A DNA stretch of 64,000 nucleotides from Pseudomonadota bacterium (GTDB lineage: Bacteria; Pseudomonadota; Gammaproteobacteria; Acidiferrobacterales; UBA6901). Under the pieces are notes generated by a model. It searched no databases. It saw only the letters and a program-made list of their open reading frames with translations, and was not told the DNA's origin. The translations under genes and the position numbers were made by a program. How positions within the stretch are numbered: position 1 is the first letter of the stretch; the number at the start of each line of letters is the position of its first letter. The stretch covers positions 124,001-188,000 of the forward strand of contig JAJYEX010000001.1 in the NCBI GenBank assembly GCA_021785515.1, written 5' to 3'. Below are positions 52,631 through 63,324 of this stretch, in pieces.

Positions 52631-53821
52631 TCACCGCCGTCCGTCTCCAATGCCATTGACGATGCGCTCGACAAACCCCCACAGCTGCTCGCCGAACCGC
52701 GCACGCAAAGGCCGGCGTATCCAGTCCGCGTATGCGTATTCGATGGTCTGTGCGAAGTCGTCTTCGAACATAGCCCGAACCTGCCTGGCAAAATCCGGAT
52801 CGTCAACAGCCTGGTTGGCATCGAGCGCCCAGCGCAGGGTCCAGCGATCCAGGTTGCTGGATCCGATCGACACCCAGGAATCGCACAGACTCACCTTGCT
52901 GTGCAGGACGCGTGGCTGAAATTCGAATATGCGCACGCCACTTCTCAGAAGGGATGCGTAGAATCTCCTCCCCGCAAGACGGACCGCCGGATGATCGGTC
53001 AAGGCGCCGGGCAGAAGCAGACGTACATCGACGCCGTGCCGTGCCGCGCGCCTGAGTGCGCGGCGAATACGCCTGGGGGGACCAAAATAGCCGGTCGAGA
53101 ACCAAACCTGGCGCTGTGCGGAGTACACGTGCCTAAGCAGGTCGCGCTTGATGCCCTGTTGCGATCGGCCGCGCATCACGGTGACGCGCCCTGCACTGTG
53201 GCGCCCATCGGGCGATTCCGGCATGGCCAGCAGATGCAGCAGAAAATCCGTATGACGTGCCCAGCTCTCGACGAAAAGAGCCTGCCAGTCGGCGATGACG
53301 GGTCCCTCTGCCAGCACCACCGTTTCACGCCAGCGCGTGTTCGGTGCCGCCACTGGATCGAACACATCACTGATGCCGGCACCCCCCACAAACGCCACGG
53401 TACCGTCGACGATCAGGAGTTTGCGATGATCGCGCGCCAGGTTATTCAGCCACTTGTCGAGGCGCAACAGATTGTAGAAGGCGAGATGCACACCGCCGGC
53501 ACGCAGACGCGCCCGATCCACGGCGTTGAGCTTGCGGGCACCGAAGTCATCGAGCAGGACGCGCACCTCCACGCCGCGGGCGACCGCGGAAACCAGAGCA
53601 TCTATGAAGCGCGTGGCAACCGCCCCGGATCCGAACAGGTAGATTTCCAGCAATACGTAGCGACGGGCTTGCGCTATGGCCTGGAGCATGCGCGGGAAAA
53701 ACCGGTGTCCGTCGATTAGCAGCTGAAAGCGGTTCCCGGTCCGCCACGGAAATCGGTACTTGGAGATGGGCGAGCGCCCTGTCGCCGCAGCGGGCCCGTT
53801 CCTGACCGCCGACCCGCTCAC
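52631..53821 (-). CDS. clsB: Phospholipase D family cardiolipin synthase, ClsB-like
   Basis: The product is a membrane-associated enzyme of 396 residues. It joins phosphatidylglycerol (ClsB type) to make cardiolipin. Two HKD motifs are present: HRKLLIVD at 132-139 and HSKVSLCD at 307-314 with GSSNLD after. The N-terminal LLIDGHRFFPRMLQAIAQARRYVLLEIYLFGSGAVATRF is typical of ClsB/YbhO. The gene overlaps the upstream endonuclease/exonuclease/phosphatase-family gene by four bases, the same pairing as ybhP-clsB (ybhO) in E. coli, which supports ClsB over ClsA. Confidence 0.92.
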   Translation of the reverse strand: MSGSAVRNGPAAATGRSPISKYRFPWRTGNRFQLLIDGHRFFPRMLQAIAQARRYVLLEIYLFGSGAVATRFIDALVSAVARGVEVRVLLDDFGARKLNAVDRARLRAGGVHLAFYNLLRLDKWLNNLARDHRKLLIVDGTVAFVGGAGISDVFDPVAAPNTRWRETVVLAEGPVIADWQALFVESWARHTDFLLHLLAMPESPDGRHSAGRVTVMRGRSQQGIKRDLLRHVYSAQRQVWFSTGYFGPPRRIRRALRRAARHGVDVRLLLPGALTDHPAVRLAGRRFYASLLRSGVRIFEFQPRVLHSKVSLCDSWVSIGSSNLDRWTLRWALDANQAVDDPDFARQVRAMFEDDFAQTIEYAYADWIRRPLRARFGEQLWGFVERIVNGIGDGRR

Positions 53822-54564
53822 TTCAACTCAAAATCGGCAATCACAGGCAGGTGATCACTCGCCACGCGTGACAGCCGCAGGTGGCAGGCGCGCGCGTCAA
53901 GCAGGCGAAAGCACCCCCGGAAGAAAATCTTGTCGAGTCCGCCAGTCGGGGAAAACGCCGGAAACGTCCGTATCGGCTGCCGATGTCCGCCGCCGCGGGC
54001 AGTCGCGCACTGGAATCCGAGCTCCCCGGTGAATATCGGAGGCAACTGGCTGCGCCAATCGTTGAAGTCCCCTCCCACCAGACAGGCTCCCGTCTGGTCC
54101 AGATCCGCAAACTCGCGCGAATGCTGCAGCAGGGCAATCTGCCGCAGCCGTTCACGCGCTGACAGACCAAGATGCAGGTTGAATACCTCCAGGATATGGG
54201 CATGTCCAGCCTGCTTCTGGGCCTGGATGCGGGTATGCTGGCAACCGCGACGCTTACGCGAATCGATCGTCAGATCAATATTGCGCTCGCGCAGGATGGG
54301 AAAACGGCTCAGGGTAGCGTTGCCGTAGCGACCCTTGCGCAGATCGACGTTGTGACCGACCGCGTAGTAGGGAAAGCCAAGAAGCTCGGCCAGCTCCCGG
54401 GCAAGGTCGAGCTCACCGGAGCGCGGCGCTCCGGAATCAACTTCCTGGAGCAACGCCACGTCGGGCCGCACATGTCCGAGTATCGTTACGATGCGGTCAA
54501 GCCTGAAACGGCGGTCAATGCCGATGGCGCGATGGATATTGTATGATACGATCCGAAGCTGCAT
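53818..54564 (-). CDS. Endonuclease/exonuclease/phosphatase family protein (YbhP-like)
   Basis: The 248-residue product has the EEP fold pattern: LRIVSYNIHRAIGIDRRFRLDRIVTIL at the start, VALLQEVD with the metal-binding Glu, FNLHLGLSARERLRQ, LVGGDFNDWRSQ with catalytic Asp/Asn, GLDKIFFRG and SDHLPVIADF with the catalytic His. It is the YbhP-type partner of ClsB, with start MQLRIVSYN at 54564. Its substrate is unknown; the pairing suggests phospholipid-related phosphodiester hydrolysis. It overlaps clsB by four bases (ATGA). Confidence 0.9.
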   Translation of the reverse strand: MQLRIVSYNIHRAIGIDRRFRLDRIVTILGHVRPDVALLQEVDSGAPRSGELDLARELAELLGFPYYAVGHNVDLRKGRYGNATLSRFPILRERNIDLTIDSRKRRGCQHTRIQAQKQAGHAHILEVFNLHLGLSARERLRQIALLQHSREFADLDQTGACLVGGDFNDWRSQLPPIFTGELGFQCATARGGGHRQPIRTFPAFSPTGGLDKIFFRGCFRLLDARACHLRLSRVASDHLPVIADFELK

Positions 54565-54807
54565 CCGAATGCCGAACCTTGCTCTGATTCAATCTGCCGG
54601 CCTTGGGTTATTATTGGGTCCGGGCGGGCTGCTGACAAGGCCCCGGGGAACGGAATGTGGCACTATCACCGAGGTGACGGTCGGCTGCCCCGCGGCAGAC
54701 CACGCGCGGTGAATGCCGTTACCGGACGATGGTGGTGACGTTCAGGTCAGCACGAGTCGCGCGGCATGGAGTGGGTGCACGTCGTGCGGACAGGCGTTCC
54801 GTGGACT

Positions 54808-55272
54808 TCAGTGGACAAAATGTCCATGCCGCGCCGTCCGCAGCAGCGACAGAAAAACCTCACCGTCTACCGCGATCATCTGTTCGTGATCACCACCTTC
54901 GAAATAGATCACCGGCTGCCCCACCAGGCTGTCGTCCACGATGGTGTCCATGCCGTATGCCGGCCCGAGCGGAGGAATTGCGCCCCGATCGCAATCCGTG
55001 AATACGGGTGCAATACGGTTCTCGCTTGCGAGCTCAAGATGCCGGCCCAGCAGCTCGGACAGACGCGGGGTGCTAACAAAACGGTTGCTGGGGACCACCG
55101 CCATCAGGTAACCGCGCTCATCCGTCAGCACCACAGCCTTGGCAAGCCGCTCCTCGGGTATTCCGGCGGTCATGGCGGTCTCGCGGCTGGTTTCGGTATG
55201 ACGGTGTGGCACAACCGTGTACTGTGCATGCCGCCTCTGGAGAAATCCTGCGATTGTTTCGGCAACAGCCAT
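54808..55272 (-). CDS. YbaK/EbsC-type aminoacyl-tRNA deacylase-like protein
   Basis: The 154-residue product fits the YbaK/ProRS-editing family: HTETSRETAMTAGIPEERLAKAVVLTDERGYLMAVVPSNRFVSTPRLSELLG, then FTDCDRGAIPPLGPAYGMDTIVDDSLVGQPVIYFEGGDHEQMIAV. The conserved Lys in LAKAVVL and the GAIPPLG loop are present. Such proteins hydrolyse mischarged tRNAs in trans. A PilZ gene lies upstream on the same strand, 17 bases away. Confidence 0.88.
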   Translation of the reverse strand: MAVAETIAGFLQRRHAQYTVVPHRHTETSRETAMTAGIPEERLAKAVVLTDERGYLMAVVPSNRFVSTPRLSELLGRHLELASENRIAPVFTDCDRGAIPPLGPAYGMDTIVDDSLVGQPVIYFEGGDHEQMIAVDGEVFLSLLRTARHGHFVH

Positions 55273-55289
55273 GGCGAATCCTCCCTGCT

Positions 55290-55676
55290 TTATGACCTTG
55301 ACCGCTGTTCGGTCTCTGTTCCCGGCCCATCGATATCAGCAGGCCGATCGGTATCCATCACCCTGTCCCTGGCTGCCAGCGCATTCATTACGGCTACCAC
55401 AATAGGCGGACCGATTTCGTAGAACATAAGCCCAGCCAGGTTGCTTGATGTCCATACGATGAGTGCGGGAACGCGCCGAATCTGAAGCACCCCGCCTTCA
55501 TTCCAGATAAAAATCACCTCTACATGGAGGTTGGCTGGCAGCGTAGCGCCCTCGACCTCGACGCAAGCCCCTCCCGCCCCGATGTCTTCAATTCTGGCCC
55601 ATTTCGGTCCGAACGCGGCACTGCTCAGGATGACCTTGGCCGTAACGAGTCGACGCGGATTCCAGCGATGCTCCAC
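55290..55676 (-). CDS. PilZ domain protein
   Basis: The 128-residue product has the cyclic-di-GMP-binding elements of PilZ: EHRWNPRRLV (RxxxR) near the N-terminus and IEDIGAGGACVEVEG (the D/N-x-S-x-x-G-like motif, here DIGAGG with Gly for Ser) in the barrel. The C-terminus is a charged tail TDRPADIDGPGTETEQRSRS. It may bind c-di-GMP; the imperfect second motif lowers certainty. Probably in an operon with the YbaK-like gene. Confidence 0.85.
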   Translation of the reverse strand: MEHRWNPRRLVTAKVILSSAAFGPKWARIEDIGAGGACVEVEGATLPANLHVEVIFIWNEGGVLQIRRVPALIVWTSSNLAGLMFYEIGPPIVVAVMNALAARDRVMDTDRPADIDGPGTETEQRSRS

Positions 55677-55928
55677 CGTCTGTATCTCCCTGTGTCCGCC
55701 ACGGGTTCAGCATAAGCGCCGGCTGAATATAACCGCATTGACTCAGGTCAAATCTGCCGATACGCACGGGGCTGCGCGGCACGATCCGTTTCACGCTCAC
55801 CCTTCACGGCACGGTATGGCGGAACCTGCCTCCACCGCATTGATTCGTGCCAATCGGGAAAACACAGAAGTACATGCTAATATTGCGAGGCCCATCGACT
55901 CTGGTGTCCCCTCACGAGCTGCAGCGTT

Positions 55929-58900
55929 ATGCGAATCCGCGAAATCCCCTATAACTACACGTCCTTCTCCGACCGCGAAATCGTCATCCGTTATCTCGGG
56001 GAGGCAATGTGGGACACGCTCAACGAGCTGCGCGCGAGCCGGCGCACGGGGCGATCTGCGCGCATGCTGTTCGAGGTCCTTGGGGATATGTGGGTCATAC
56101 ATCGCAACCCCTACATCCAGGACGATCTGCTGGAAAACCGCAAACGCCGGGAGTCGCTGGTTCATGCGCTCCACCACCGCCTCGATCAGATCAGTGCGCG
56201 TGCCGAGGCCAACCCGCTCACGCTGGCGCTGGTCGAACGGGCTCGTGAATCGGTACGCGAGTTCGAGAACTGGTTTCCGCAACAGCGGGAGTGGCGCCGG
56301 CGCCTGCGCAAACACATGGCGGGGGTGACGCACCGGGATAACGTGGATTTCAGCGGTATCGCACGCGTCTCCCACGTCACCGACGCAACCGACTGGCGCG
56401 TTGAATACCCGCTGGCAGTGATATATCCACACACCGAGGAAGAGACGATCCTCATCGTGCGGGCCTGCATCGAGCTCGGACTGAGCATCATTCCGCGCGG
56501 TGGCGGTACCGGCTACACCGGCGGCGCCGTACCGCTACACGCCGAATCGGTCGTGATCAATACCGAGAAACTGGACCAGCTCGGTTCCGTCGAAATCCGC
56601 GAACTCGAAGGCGTCGACACCCCTGTGCCTGTAGTACGGGCACAGGCCGGCGTGATCACCTTGAGCGTCGCACACCTCGCCGAAGCGAGCGGCTACAGCT
56701 TTGCGGTCGACCCGACCTCCCAGGACGCGTCCACGATCGGCGGCAACATCGCCATGAACGCTGGCGGGAAAAAGGCCGTACTCTGGGGCACAACGCTCGA
56801 CAATCTTGCATCCTGGCGCATGGTGACTCCCGATGCGCACTGGATGGAGGTGAGGCGGCTTAACCACAATCTGGGAAAGATTCATGAACAGGACGAAGTC
56901 CTGTTCCGCATAACACGTTACGAGATCGACGGCCGTACGCCGGTCGGCGAACCGCACGTGCTTTCGGTCCAGGGGAGCACCTTCCGAAAGGTCGGCCTGG
57001 GGAAAGACGTCACCGACAAGTTTCTGTCCGGTCTTCCAGGCGTGCAGAAGGAGGGATGTGACGGACTGATCACGTCCGCCGAATTCATCCTGCATCGCAT
57101 GCCGAAATACCTCCGCACCCTGTGCCTGGAGTTCTTCGGCCACGATCTCGGCTATGCGGTACCCGCCATTGTCGAGACCAAGCGCTATCTGGATAGCTGT
57201 GCCGGCGTGTCGCTGTCCGGACTCGAACACCTCGACGAACGCTACCTCAAGGCTGTCGGCTATGCCACCAAATCCGCACGACGCGAACGCCCGAAAATGG
57301 TGCTGCTCGTCGACGTCGCCGGCGACGATGAGAACGCGGTGGCGGCTGCGGCGTCCTCAGTGGTACGCCTCGCTAATGCGCGCGGCGCCGAGGGATTCAT
57401 CGCCGTAAGTCCCGAGGCCAGACGCCGGTTCTGGCTGGACCGCGCACGGACCGCCGCGATCGCAAAACACACCAACGCCTTCAAGATCAACGAAGACGTG
57501 GTAATCCCGCTGGACCGTCTGGCAGAGTATTCCGCGGGCATCGAGCGCATCAACATCGAGCAGTCCATATCCAACAAGCTGCGCATCATAGAAGCGGTTC
57601 GCGACTATCTTCAAAATCTCACCGATGTTCCACCGCCGGCCTCCGATTACGAGACCAGTCACGAGGTAACGGCAATCCTGAGCGACAAGAAGCTCGCGGC
57701 GGTTAGCCTGCTTGACCGCGTGCATGCACGCTGGTCGTCCGTACTGAAGGGGCTCGATCGCACGGTCGACGATGTCTCCGGGCTTTTCGGTGGGGATCTT
57801 CCGTCCGGGCTTAAACCGGGAGAGACGCTGCTGCAACTGCTGCTGCGGCATGGCCAGCGCATCTCCTATCGTACCGAGGTCGCACACCCGCTCAAGCAGA
57901 TCTTCGGCGGGCTGGAGTTCAGCGCCGTGCACCGTCAGATCGATGCGATCCATTCCCGGGTGCGCAATGCACGGCTGTTTGTTGCGACCCACATGCACGC
58001 CGGCGACGGTAATGTCCACACCAACATTCCGGTGCATTCCAATGACTACGGCATGCTGCAGGAGGCTGACCGCATCGTCGCGCGGGTCATGGCCCTGGCA
58101 TTGTCGCTCGGCGGAGTCATATCGGGCGAGCACGGTATAGGAATAACCAAGATCCAGTATCTGGACCAGGCTTCCATCGACGCGTTCGCGCGCTACAAGC
58201 GCGACGTCGATCCGAACGGCAACTTCAATCGCGGGAAACTGCAGGCGCAGTCCGGACTCGACCGCGCCTACACGCCATCCCTGCGCCTGCTGGAGCAGGA
58301 GGCGATCATACTTGAGGAAAGCGAGCTGGGCGCACTCAACGATGACATACGGCACTGCCTGCGCTGCGGCAAGTGCAAGCCGGTATGCAACACCCATGTT
58401 CCCAGGGCAAATTTGCTGTATTCACCACGCAACAAGATTCTGGCGACGGGCCTGATCATCGAGGCATTCCTCTACGAGGAACAGACGCGCCGCGGCATTT
58501 CGTTGCGTCACTTCGAGGCGATGAACGATGTTGCCGATCACTGCACGATCTGCCACAAATGCCTCAATCCGTGCCCGGTGAACATCGATTTCGGCGACGT
58601 GACGATCCGCATGCGCCGTATTCTGAAAGACCGCGGGAAACGCAGCCCGAGTCCTGCCACATGGCTGTCCATGGCCTATCTCAACGCCACAGACCCGACA
58701 ACAGTCACGTTGATGCGCAAGACGCTTATCGGCTGGGGATACGGGGCGCAGCGCCTGGCGTATCACCTTGCCAAACACCTTGGCCTGTTGCATAACGGTC
58801 GGCCACCGGCCGCCACCACCGGACACCCTTCCGTTCCGGCACAGGTCATCAATTTCGTGCGCCGCCCCATGCCGGGCAAGCTGCCGTCCATGACCACACG

Positions 58901-59765
58901 CGCACTGCTGGGTATCGAGGACAGCAAGACGATACCGATCCTGCGCGATCCTGCGCGCATCAGTGAGGACTCCGACGCGGTTTTCTATTTTCCCGGATGC
59001 GGGTCCGAACGGCTGTTCAGCCAGGTCGGCCTTGCGACCCTGGCCATGCTCTATGAAGTGGGTGCACAGACGGTTCTGCCTCCCGGCTACCTGTGCTGCG
59101 GCTACCCCCAGCTGTCCGCCGGCGAAGAACGCAGGGGCTCCAAGATCACTGCTGACAACCGGGTGCTGTTTCATCGGGTCGCCAACACCCTGAACTACCT
59201 CGATATCCGGACGGTCATTGTGTCCTGCGGCACCTGCATGGATCAGCTGCTCAAATACGAATTTGATGCGATATTCCCGGGATGCCGTCTTCTGGACATC
59301 CATGAATATCTCGTCGAGAAGGGTGTGAACGCGGACGGAGCCAGCGGCATGCGCTACATCTATCATGACCCCTGTCATTCGCCCATGAAGACCTACAGCC
59401 CCACCGTCATCGCCTCGAAGCTCATGGGGCAGAACGTGTTGTTGTCCGACCGCTGCTGCGGAGAGGCGGGAACCTTCGCCATCGCCCGTCCTGACATCGC
59501 TCACCAGGTAAGATTCCGCAAGCTCGAGGAGCTGCGTCGGGCGAATCAGCGCCTCTCGGACAACGGAAAGACTCCCGAAGCGGGAACAAAGATCCTGACG
59601 TCCTGCCCGGCCTGTGTGCAGGGCCTGTCCCGATACCGGGATGAAACCGGCCTGGACACGGACTACATCGTCGTCGAGCTGGCGAACAGGAAACTCGGGC
59701 CGGACTGGCAGCAGAAATTCGTGGAGCGTGTCCGACGCGGAGGGTTGGAGCAGGTGCTGCTGTAG
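55929..59765 (+). CDS. DUF3683 FAD-linked oxidase / Fe-S oxidoreductase fusion
   Basis: The 1278-residue product fuses four modules. The N-terminal DUF3683 (residues 1-160) begins [22 protein letters not shown]. An FAD-binding type 4 domain covers about 160-330 ([18 protein letters not shown] and [21 protein letters not shown]). A D-lactate dehydrogenase-like FAD-oxidase C domain covers about 380-770 ([13 protein letters not shown] and SGEHGIG). Two 4Fe-4S motifs lie near 815 ([11 protein letters not shown]) and 870 ([12 protein letters not shown]). Two CCG domains follow at the C-terminus ([16 protein letters not shown] with DRCCGEAG). It probably oxidises a 2-hydroxyacid such as lactate or glycolate and passes electrons to the chain. 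ATG 55929 has no in-frame alternative nearby. Confidence 0.92.
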   Translation: MRIREIPYNYTSFSDREIVIRYLGEAMWDTLNELRASRRTGRSARMLFEVLGDMWVIHRNPYIQDDLLENRKRRESLVHALHHRLDQISARAEANPLTLALVERARESVREFENWFPQQREWRRRLRKHMAGVTHRDNVDFSGIARVSHVTDATDWRVEYPLAVIYPHTEEETILIVRACIELGLSIIPRGGGTGYTGGAVPLHAESVVINTEKLDQLGSVEIRELEGVDTPVPVVRAQAGVITLSVAHLAEASGYSFAVDPTSQDASTIGGNIAMNAGGKKAVLWGTTLDNLASWRMVTPDAHWMEVRRLNHNLGKIHEQDEVLFRITRYEIDGRTPVGEPHVLSVQGSTFRKVGLGKDVTDKFLSGLPGVQKEGCDGLITSAEFILHRMPKYLRTLCLEFFGHDLGYAVPAIVETKRYLDSCAGVSLSGLEHLDERYLKAVGYATKSARRERPKMVLLVDVAGDDENAVAAAASSVVRLANARGAEGFIAVSPEARRRFWLDRARTAAIAKHTNAFKINEDVVIPLDRLAEYSAGIERINIEQSISNKLRIIEAVRDYLQNLTDVPPPASDYETSHEVTAILSDKKLAAVSLLDRVHARWSSVLKGLDRTVDDVSGLFGGDLPSGLKPGETLLQLLLRHGQRISYRTEVAHPLKQIFGGLEFSAVHRQIDAIHSRVRNARLFVATHMHAGDGNVHTNIPVHSNDYGMLQEADRIVARVMALALSLGGVISGEHGIGITKIQYLDQASIDAFARYKRDVDPNGNFNRGKLQAQSGLDRAYTPSLRLLEQEAIILEESELGALNDDIRHCLRCGKCKPVCNTHVPRANLLYSPRNKILATGLIIEAFLYEEQTRRGISLRHFEAMNDVADHCTICHKCLNPCPVNIDFGDVTIRMRRILKDRGKRSPSPATWLSMAYLNATDPTTVTLMRKTLIGWGYGAQRLAYHLAKHLGLLHNGRPPAATTGHPSVPAQVINFVRRPMPGKLPSMTTRALLGIEDSKTIPILRDPARISEDSDAVFYFPGCGSERLFSQVGLATLAMLYEVGAQTVLPPGYLCCGYPQLSAGEERRGSKITADNRVLFHRVANTLNYLDIRTVIVSCGTCMDQLLKYEFDAIFPGCRLLDIHEYLVEKGVNADGASGMRYIYHDPCHSPMKTYSPTVIASKLMGQNVLLSDRCCGEAGTFAIARPDIAHQVRFRKLEELRRANQRLSDNGKTPEAGTKILTSCPACVQGLSRYRDETGLDTDYIVVELANRKLGPDWQQKFVERVRRGGLEQVLL

Positions 59766-59798
59766 TGCGGTCAGACCCGGTCCGGCGCCGGGCAAAAC

Positions 59799-60203
59799 TC
59801 AGTTCGTGGCCGGGCGACTCCAGTCAAAGGTGCAATCGAGATGCGCACGCACCGCGATGACCCCGCTCAGGCCGTCACTGATCATGACCTCGAGGGGGGT
59901 ACGGTCGTCGAAACGGCGATTGGCCGTATTCATCCAGATTGCATCCATCGCGCCGTTCAGAGGGTAGGTGGTGCGCAGTGCGTCGGCGATTCCCGCCAGA
60001 TGTTTTATGCGCTCGGCAACCCCGTCATCGTCCGGAAACGCCATGTGTTCGCGGTATTGCCGGATCATACCCGCCCGGGTGCCCGAGGGGAGCGCCAGCA
60101 CGGTCACCTGGTCTGCTGCCGACAGCCCCCAGTGATCCAGGATGGCGATGACCGTGCGCGTGAGCTCCAGCCTCTCATCAGAACTCAGATCATGCATAAC
60201 CAC
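59799..60203 (-). CDS. Xre/MbcA/ParS-type (DUF2384) antitoxin-like protein, no toxin partner
   Basis: The 134-residue product has a helical N-terminal half resembling the Xre-like domain (LTRTVIAILDHWGLSAADQVTVLALPSG). Its C-terminus has the ParS/MbcA toxin-binding signature: MNTANRRFDDRTPLEVMISDGLSGVIAVRAHLDCTFDW. Antitoxins of this group normally pair with a RES-domain NAD-degrading toxin, but none lies on either side. The gene ends near the DUF3683 gene and its 5' end faces the ppc promoter region. It could be an orphan antitoxin or a regulator. Confidence 0.8.
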   Translation of the reverse strand: MVMHDLSSDERLELTRTVIAILDHWGLSAADQVTVLALPSGTRAGMIRQYREHMAFPDDDGVAERIKHLAGIADALRTTYPLNGAMDAIWMNTANRRFDDRTPLEVMISDGLSGVIAVRAHLDCTFDWSRPATN

Positions 60204-60447
60204 ACTCCGCGGGGTTCAAGGAAACAGCCGGGCAGTCAGATGGACCAGGGGTTGTTGCCGACATTATAATAATTACAAGACTAGCACAGAACCCGGTACG
60301 GAGCACCGTCGCGGAGACCGTCCGCGAACGGATCGGCCCTGTCCCTGCAGCTTTATATTACGGCCCGCTTGGGGCATCATAGCGCCCCGGCAACAGTCAC
60401 TCACCCGGCCGACCCGGGCACACGCGGGGCCGGTACCTACAACCTAT

Positions 60448-63276
60448 ATGATCCGACATTTCACGAATCCAGAATCCATTCCTGGTGACAAGGATCTGCG
60501 CGGCCGCGTCAAGCTGTTCGGCGAGCTTCTAGGCCACGTGCTGCACACCCAGGCCGGCGGGCAGGTGCTCAAGGCGGTTGAGACACTGCGAAAGGGCTTC
60601 ATCAGCCTTCATCGGCGCGAGAATCCGCGCACGCGGCAGCGCCTGATGCGCCTCATAGACCGCCTCGAACCGGAGACAATGACCCACGTTCTGCGCGCCT
60701 TCAACGCGTACTTCAGCCTGGTCAACATAGCCGAGGAGGCGTTCCAGCACCGCCAGCGGCGGCGCATGATGCGCTCCGGCGGACCGCTGTGGACGGGTTC
60801 ATTCGACGAAACGCTGCGCTGGTTCCAGACACAAGGTGTGGGTGCCGCGGAACTGCAGTCGCTCTTCGACCGGCTGGCTTTTATCCCCGTGTTCACCGCT
60901 CACCCGACCGAGGCCAAGCGCCGGACGATCATGCAGACACTGAGGCGGATTTTTGTCACCTCCGAGCGCCTCAATGATCCGCGCCTGGGGCGCGAGGAAG
61001 TCGACGACACCATCGATGAGCTCAGGGCTCAAATCCAGATACTGTGGAAGACCGATGAGGTGCGGACCCTGCGTCCTGCGGTCCGTGATGAGATCCGCAA
61101 CGGCCTGTATTATTTCCAGGAGAGCTTGTTCCGGGCGGTTCCCACGACCTACCGGCTCGTTGAAGGGGCGATACGGCGGATCTACGGCTGCGATGCGGCA
61201 GGACAACCGGTCGTGCGCGTCCCCAGCTTCCTGAGATTCGGCTCATGGATCGGCGGTGACCGCGACGGCAACCCCAACGTCAGGCCGGAGACCACGCGGC
61301 TTGCGGTCGCGCTGCATGTCGAGGAGATACTGCAGGAGTACATACGCCGGCTCAACGCGCTCAGCAACATTCTCACCTACTCGATACGGCTCACGAGACC
61401 GTCCGAAGAGCTGATCAAGAGTCTGGCGCGCGACGAACGTTTCGGACACGATGCGTTCGATACCAAACCGGAGCAGTTTTTCTCCGAACCCTATCGGCGC
61501 AAGCTGTGCTTCATGCGCTACCGGATCCAGCATACGCTGCGCGCTGCGCACCAGCGTATTCACGGGGAATCCGGCGACCACGTCCTGGCCGCGTATGAAC
61601 GTAGCGATCAGTTTCTTACCGACCTGTACCTGATCCGCGATTCACTCGTCAGTCACGGCGATCAGGAAATTGCCGATGGCGAACTCAAGGACCTGATACG
61701 CCTGGCGGAAACTTTCGGGTTTCATCTCGTCCAGCTCGACATCAGACAGGAGGCCTCACGCCACTCGGACGCCGTCGGCGAGATCATGGCGCAGATTCCC
61801 GGATCTAGCGCCTACGAGTCCCTGAATGAAGCCGCGCGTCTGCAGGTGTTGTCCGACATGATCGCGGCCCCGGACCCCCAGACGGTCGACCGCCGGCGCC
61901 TGAGTCCTGCAACACGCGAGACCCTCGAAACGTTCGAGCTCATGGCACGCCTGCAGAAGGGCGTGAGCTACCACGTGTTTGGCAATTACGTCATCTCCAT
62001 GACCCATGCGGCAAGTCATATCCTTGAAGTGATGCTGTTGGCACGCATGGCGGGACTGGCGGGTTATGGCCCGGAGGGTTGGCATTGCGATATCCGGGTA
62101 AGCCCGCTCTTTGAAACAATCGACGACCTCGCCAGGATAGAGGACGTCTTGTACACGCTGCTGGGCATTCCGACCTACGCCGCGCTGTTGCAGGCATCCG
62201 GAAACATGCAGGAAGTCATGCTGGGCTACTCCGACTCGGCCAAGGATGGCGGAACATTGTCGTCCGCATGGAATCTGTACGAAGCCCAGAAAAAGATCGT
62301 CGGTATTGCCGAACACTTCGGGGTCCGATGCCGCCTGTTTCACGGTCGTGGAGGCACCATCGGTCGCGGAGGCGGACCGACGCACGAGTCCATCCTGGCC
62401 CAGCCGCCGGGCACGGTCAACGGCGAGATCAAATTCACCGAACAGGGCGAAGTGCTGTATTACAAGTACAGCAACGCCGAAACCGCCGCCTATGAGCTCA
62501 CCATGGGCATCACCGGTCTGATGAAAGCGAGCATATCGCTTATCCGCCCTGCAGTGCAGGACCAGAAAGAGCACCTGACGATAATGGAGGAGCTCTCGCG
62601 CGCCGGCGAGGATAGTTACCGGACGCTGACCGATCATACCCCAGGTTTCATCGACTATTTCTATGATGCGACGCCGGTAAACGAAATCGGACTGCTAAAC
62701 ATCGGGTCCCGCCCAAGCCACCGGACCCGGACCGACCGGTCGAAGTCATCGGTGCGGGCCATTCCCTGGGTATTCGGCTGGGCCCAGTCCCGGCACACCT
62801 TGCCTGCGTGGTACGGGCTCGGCAGCGCGCTCGCGTCCTGGCGCACAAACGACCCGACACGACTGGAAAAACTCCAGGCCATGTATGCCGAATGGCCGTT
62901 CTTCCGATCACTGCTGAGCAACACCCAGATGGCGCTGTTCAAGAGCGACATGGACATCGCGCGCGAATACGCCGAACTGTGCGCGGACCCTGATACGCGC
63001 CAGCGGGTGTACGGTATGACGAAGGATGAATTCCAGCGTACCGTGACACAGGTGCTCGAAGTCAGCCGTGCCACACATCTGATCGCGGACAATCCCGTGC
63101 TCGCCCTTTCGCTTGCGCGCCGCAACCCTTACCTGGACCCCCTCAACCACATCCAGACGGTACTGCTCAAACGCTACCGTACTGCACCCGGTGACGAGCA
63201 CCGCCCGTCGGTATGGCGCGACCCGCTGTTGCGTTCCATCAACGCCATCGCCGCCGGCATGCGCAACACCGGATAG
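60448..63276 (+). CDS. ppc: Phosphoenolpyruvate carboxylase
   Basis: PEPC makes oxaloacetate from phosphoenolpyruvate and bicarbonate to refill the TCA cycle. The 942-residue product has the catalytic His152 in FTAHPTEAKRRT, the GYSDSAKDGG motif near residue 592, the Gly-rich loop HGRGGTIGRGGGPTH near 632, and the C-terminal tetrapeptide RNTG (QNTG in E. coli). ATG 60448 begins MIRHFTNPESIPGDKDL; the reading frame continues open upstream but is Arg/Ser/Pro-rich there. Length agrees with the family (880-960). Confidence 0.96.
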   Translation: MIRHFTNPESIPGDKDLRGRVKLFGELLGHVLHTQAGGQVLKAVETLRKGFISLHRRENPRTRQRLMRLIDRLEPETMTHVLRAFNAYFSLVNIAEEAFQHRQRRRMMRSGGPLWTGSFDETLRWFQTQGVGAAELQSLFDRLAFIPVFTAHPTEAKRRTIMQTLRRIFVTSERLNDPRLGREEVDDTIDELRAQIQILWKTDEVRTLRPAVRDEIRNGLYYFQESLFRAVPTTYRLVEGAIRRIYGCDAAGQPVVRVPSFLRFGSWIGGDRDGNPNVRPETTRLAVALHVEEILQEYIRRLNALSNILTYSIRLTRPSEELIKSLARDERFGHDAFDTKPEQFFSEPYRRKLCFMRYRIQHTLRAAHQRIHGESGDHVLAAYERSDQFLTDLYLIRDSLVSHGDQEIADGELKDLIRLAETFGFHLVQLDIRQEASRHSDAVGEIMAQIPGSSAYESLNEAARLQVLSDMIAAPDPQTVDRRRLSPATRETLETFELMARLQKGVSYHVFGNYVISMTHAASHILEVMLLARMAGLAGYGPEGWHCDIRVSPLFETIDDLARIEDVLYTLLGIPTYAALLQASGNMQEVMLGYSDSAKDGGTLSSAWNLYEAQKKIVGIAEHFGVRCRLFHGRGGTIGRGGGPTHESILAQPPGTVNGEIKFTEQGEVLYYKYSNAETAAYELTMGITGLMKASISLIRPAVQDQKEHLTIMEELSRAGEDSYRTLTDHTPGFIDYFYDATPVNEIGLLNIGSRPSHRTRTDRSKSSVRAIPWVFGWAQSRHTLPAWYGLGSALASWRTNDPTRLEKLQAMYAEWPFFRSLLSNTQMALFKSDMDIAREYAELCADPDTRQRVYGMTKDEFQRTVTQVLEVSRATHLIADNPVLALSLARRNPYLDPLNHIQTVLLKRYRTAPGDEHRPSVWRDPLLRSINAIAAGMRNTG

Positions 63277-63324
63277 GACTTTGCCAGGCCACATAGCGGC
63301 GAGAACCGTGGGAGCGGGGAACAA

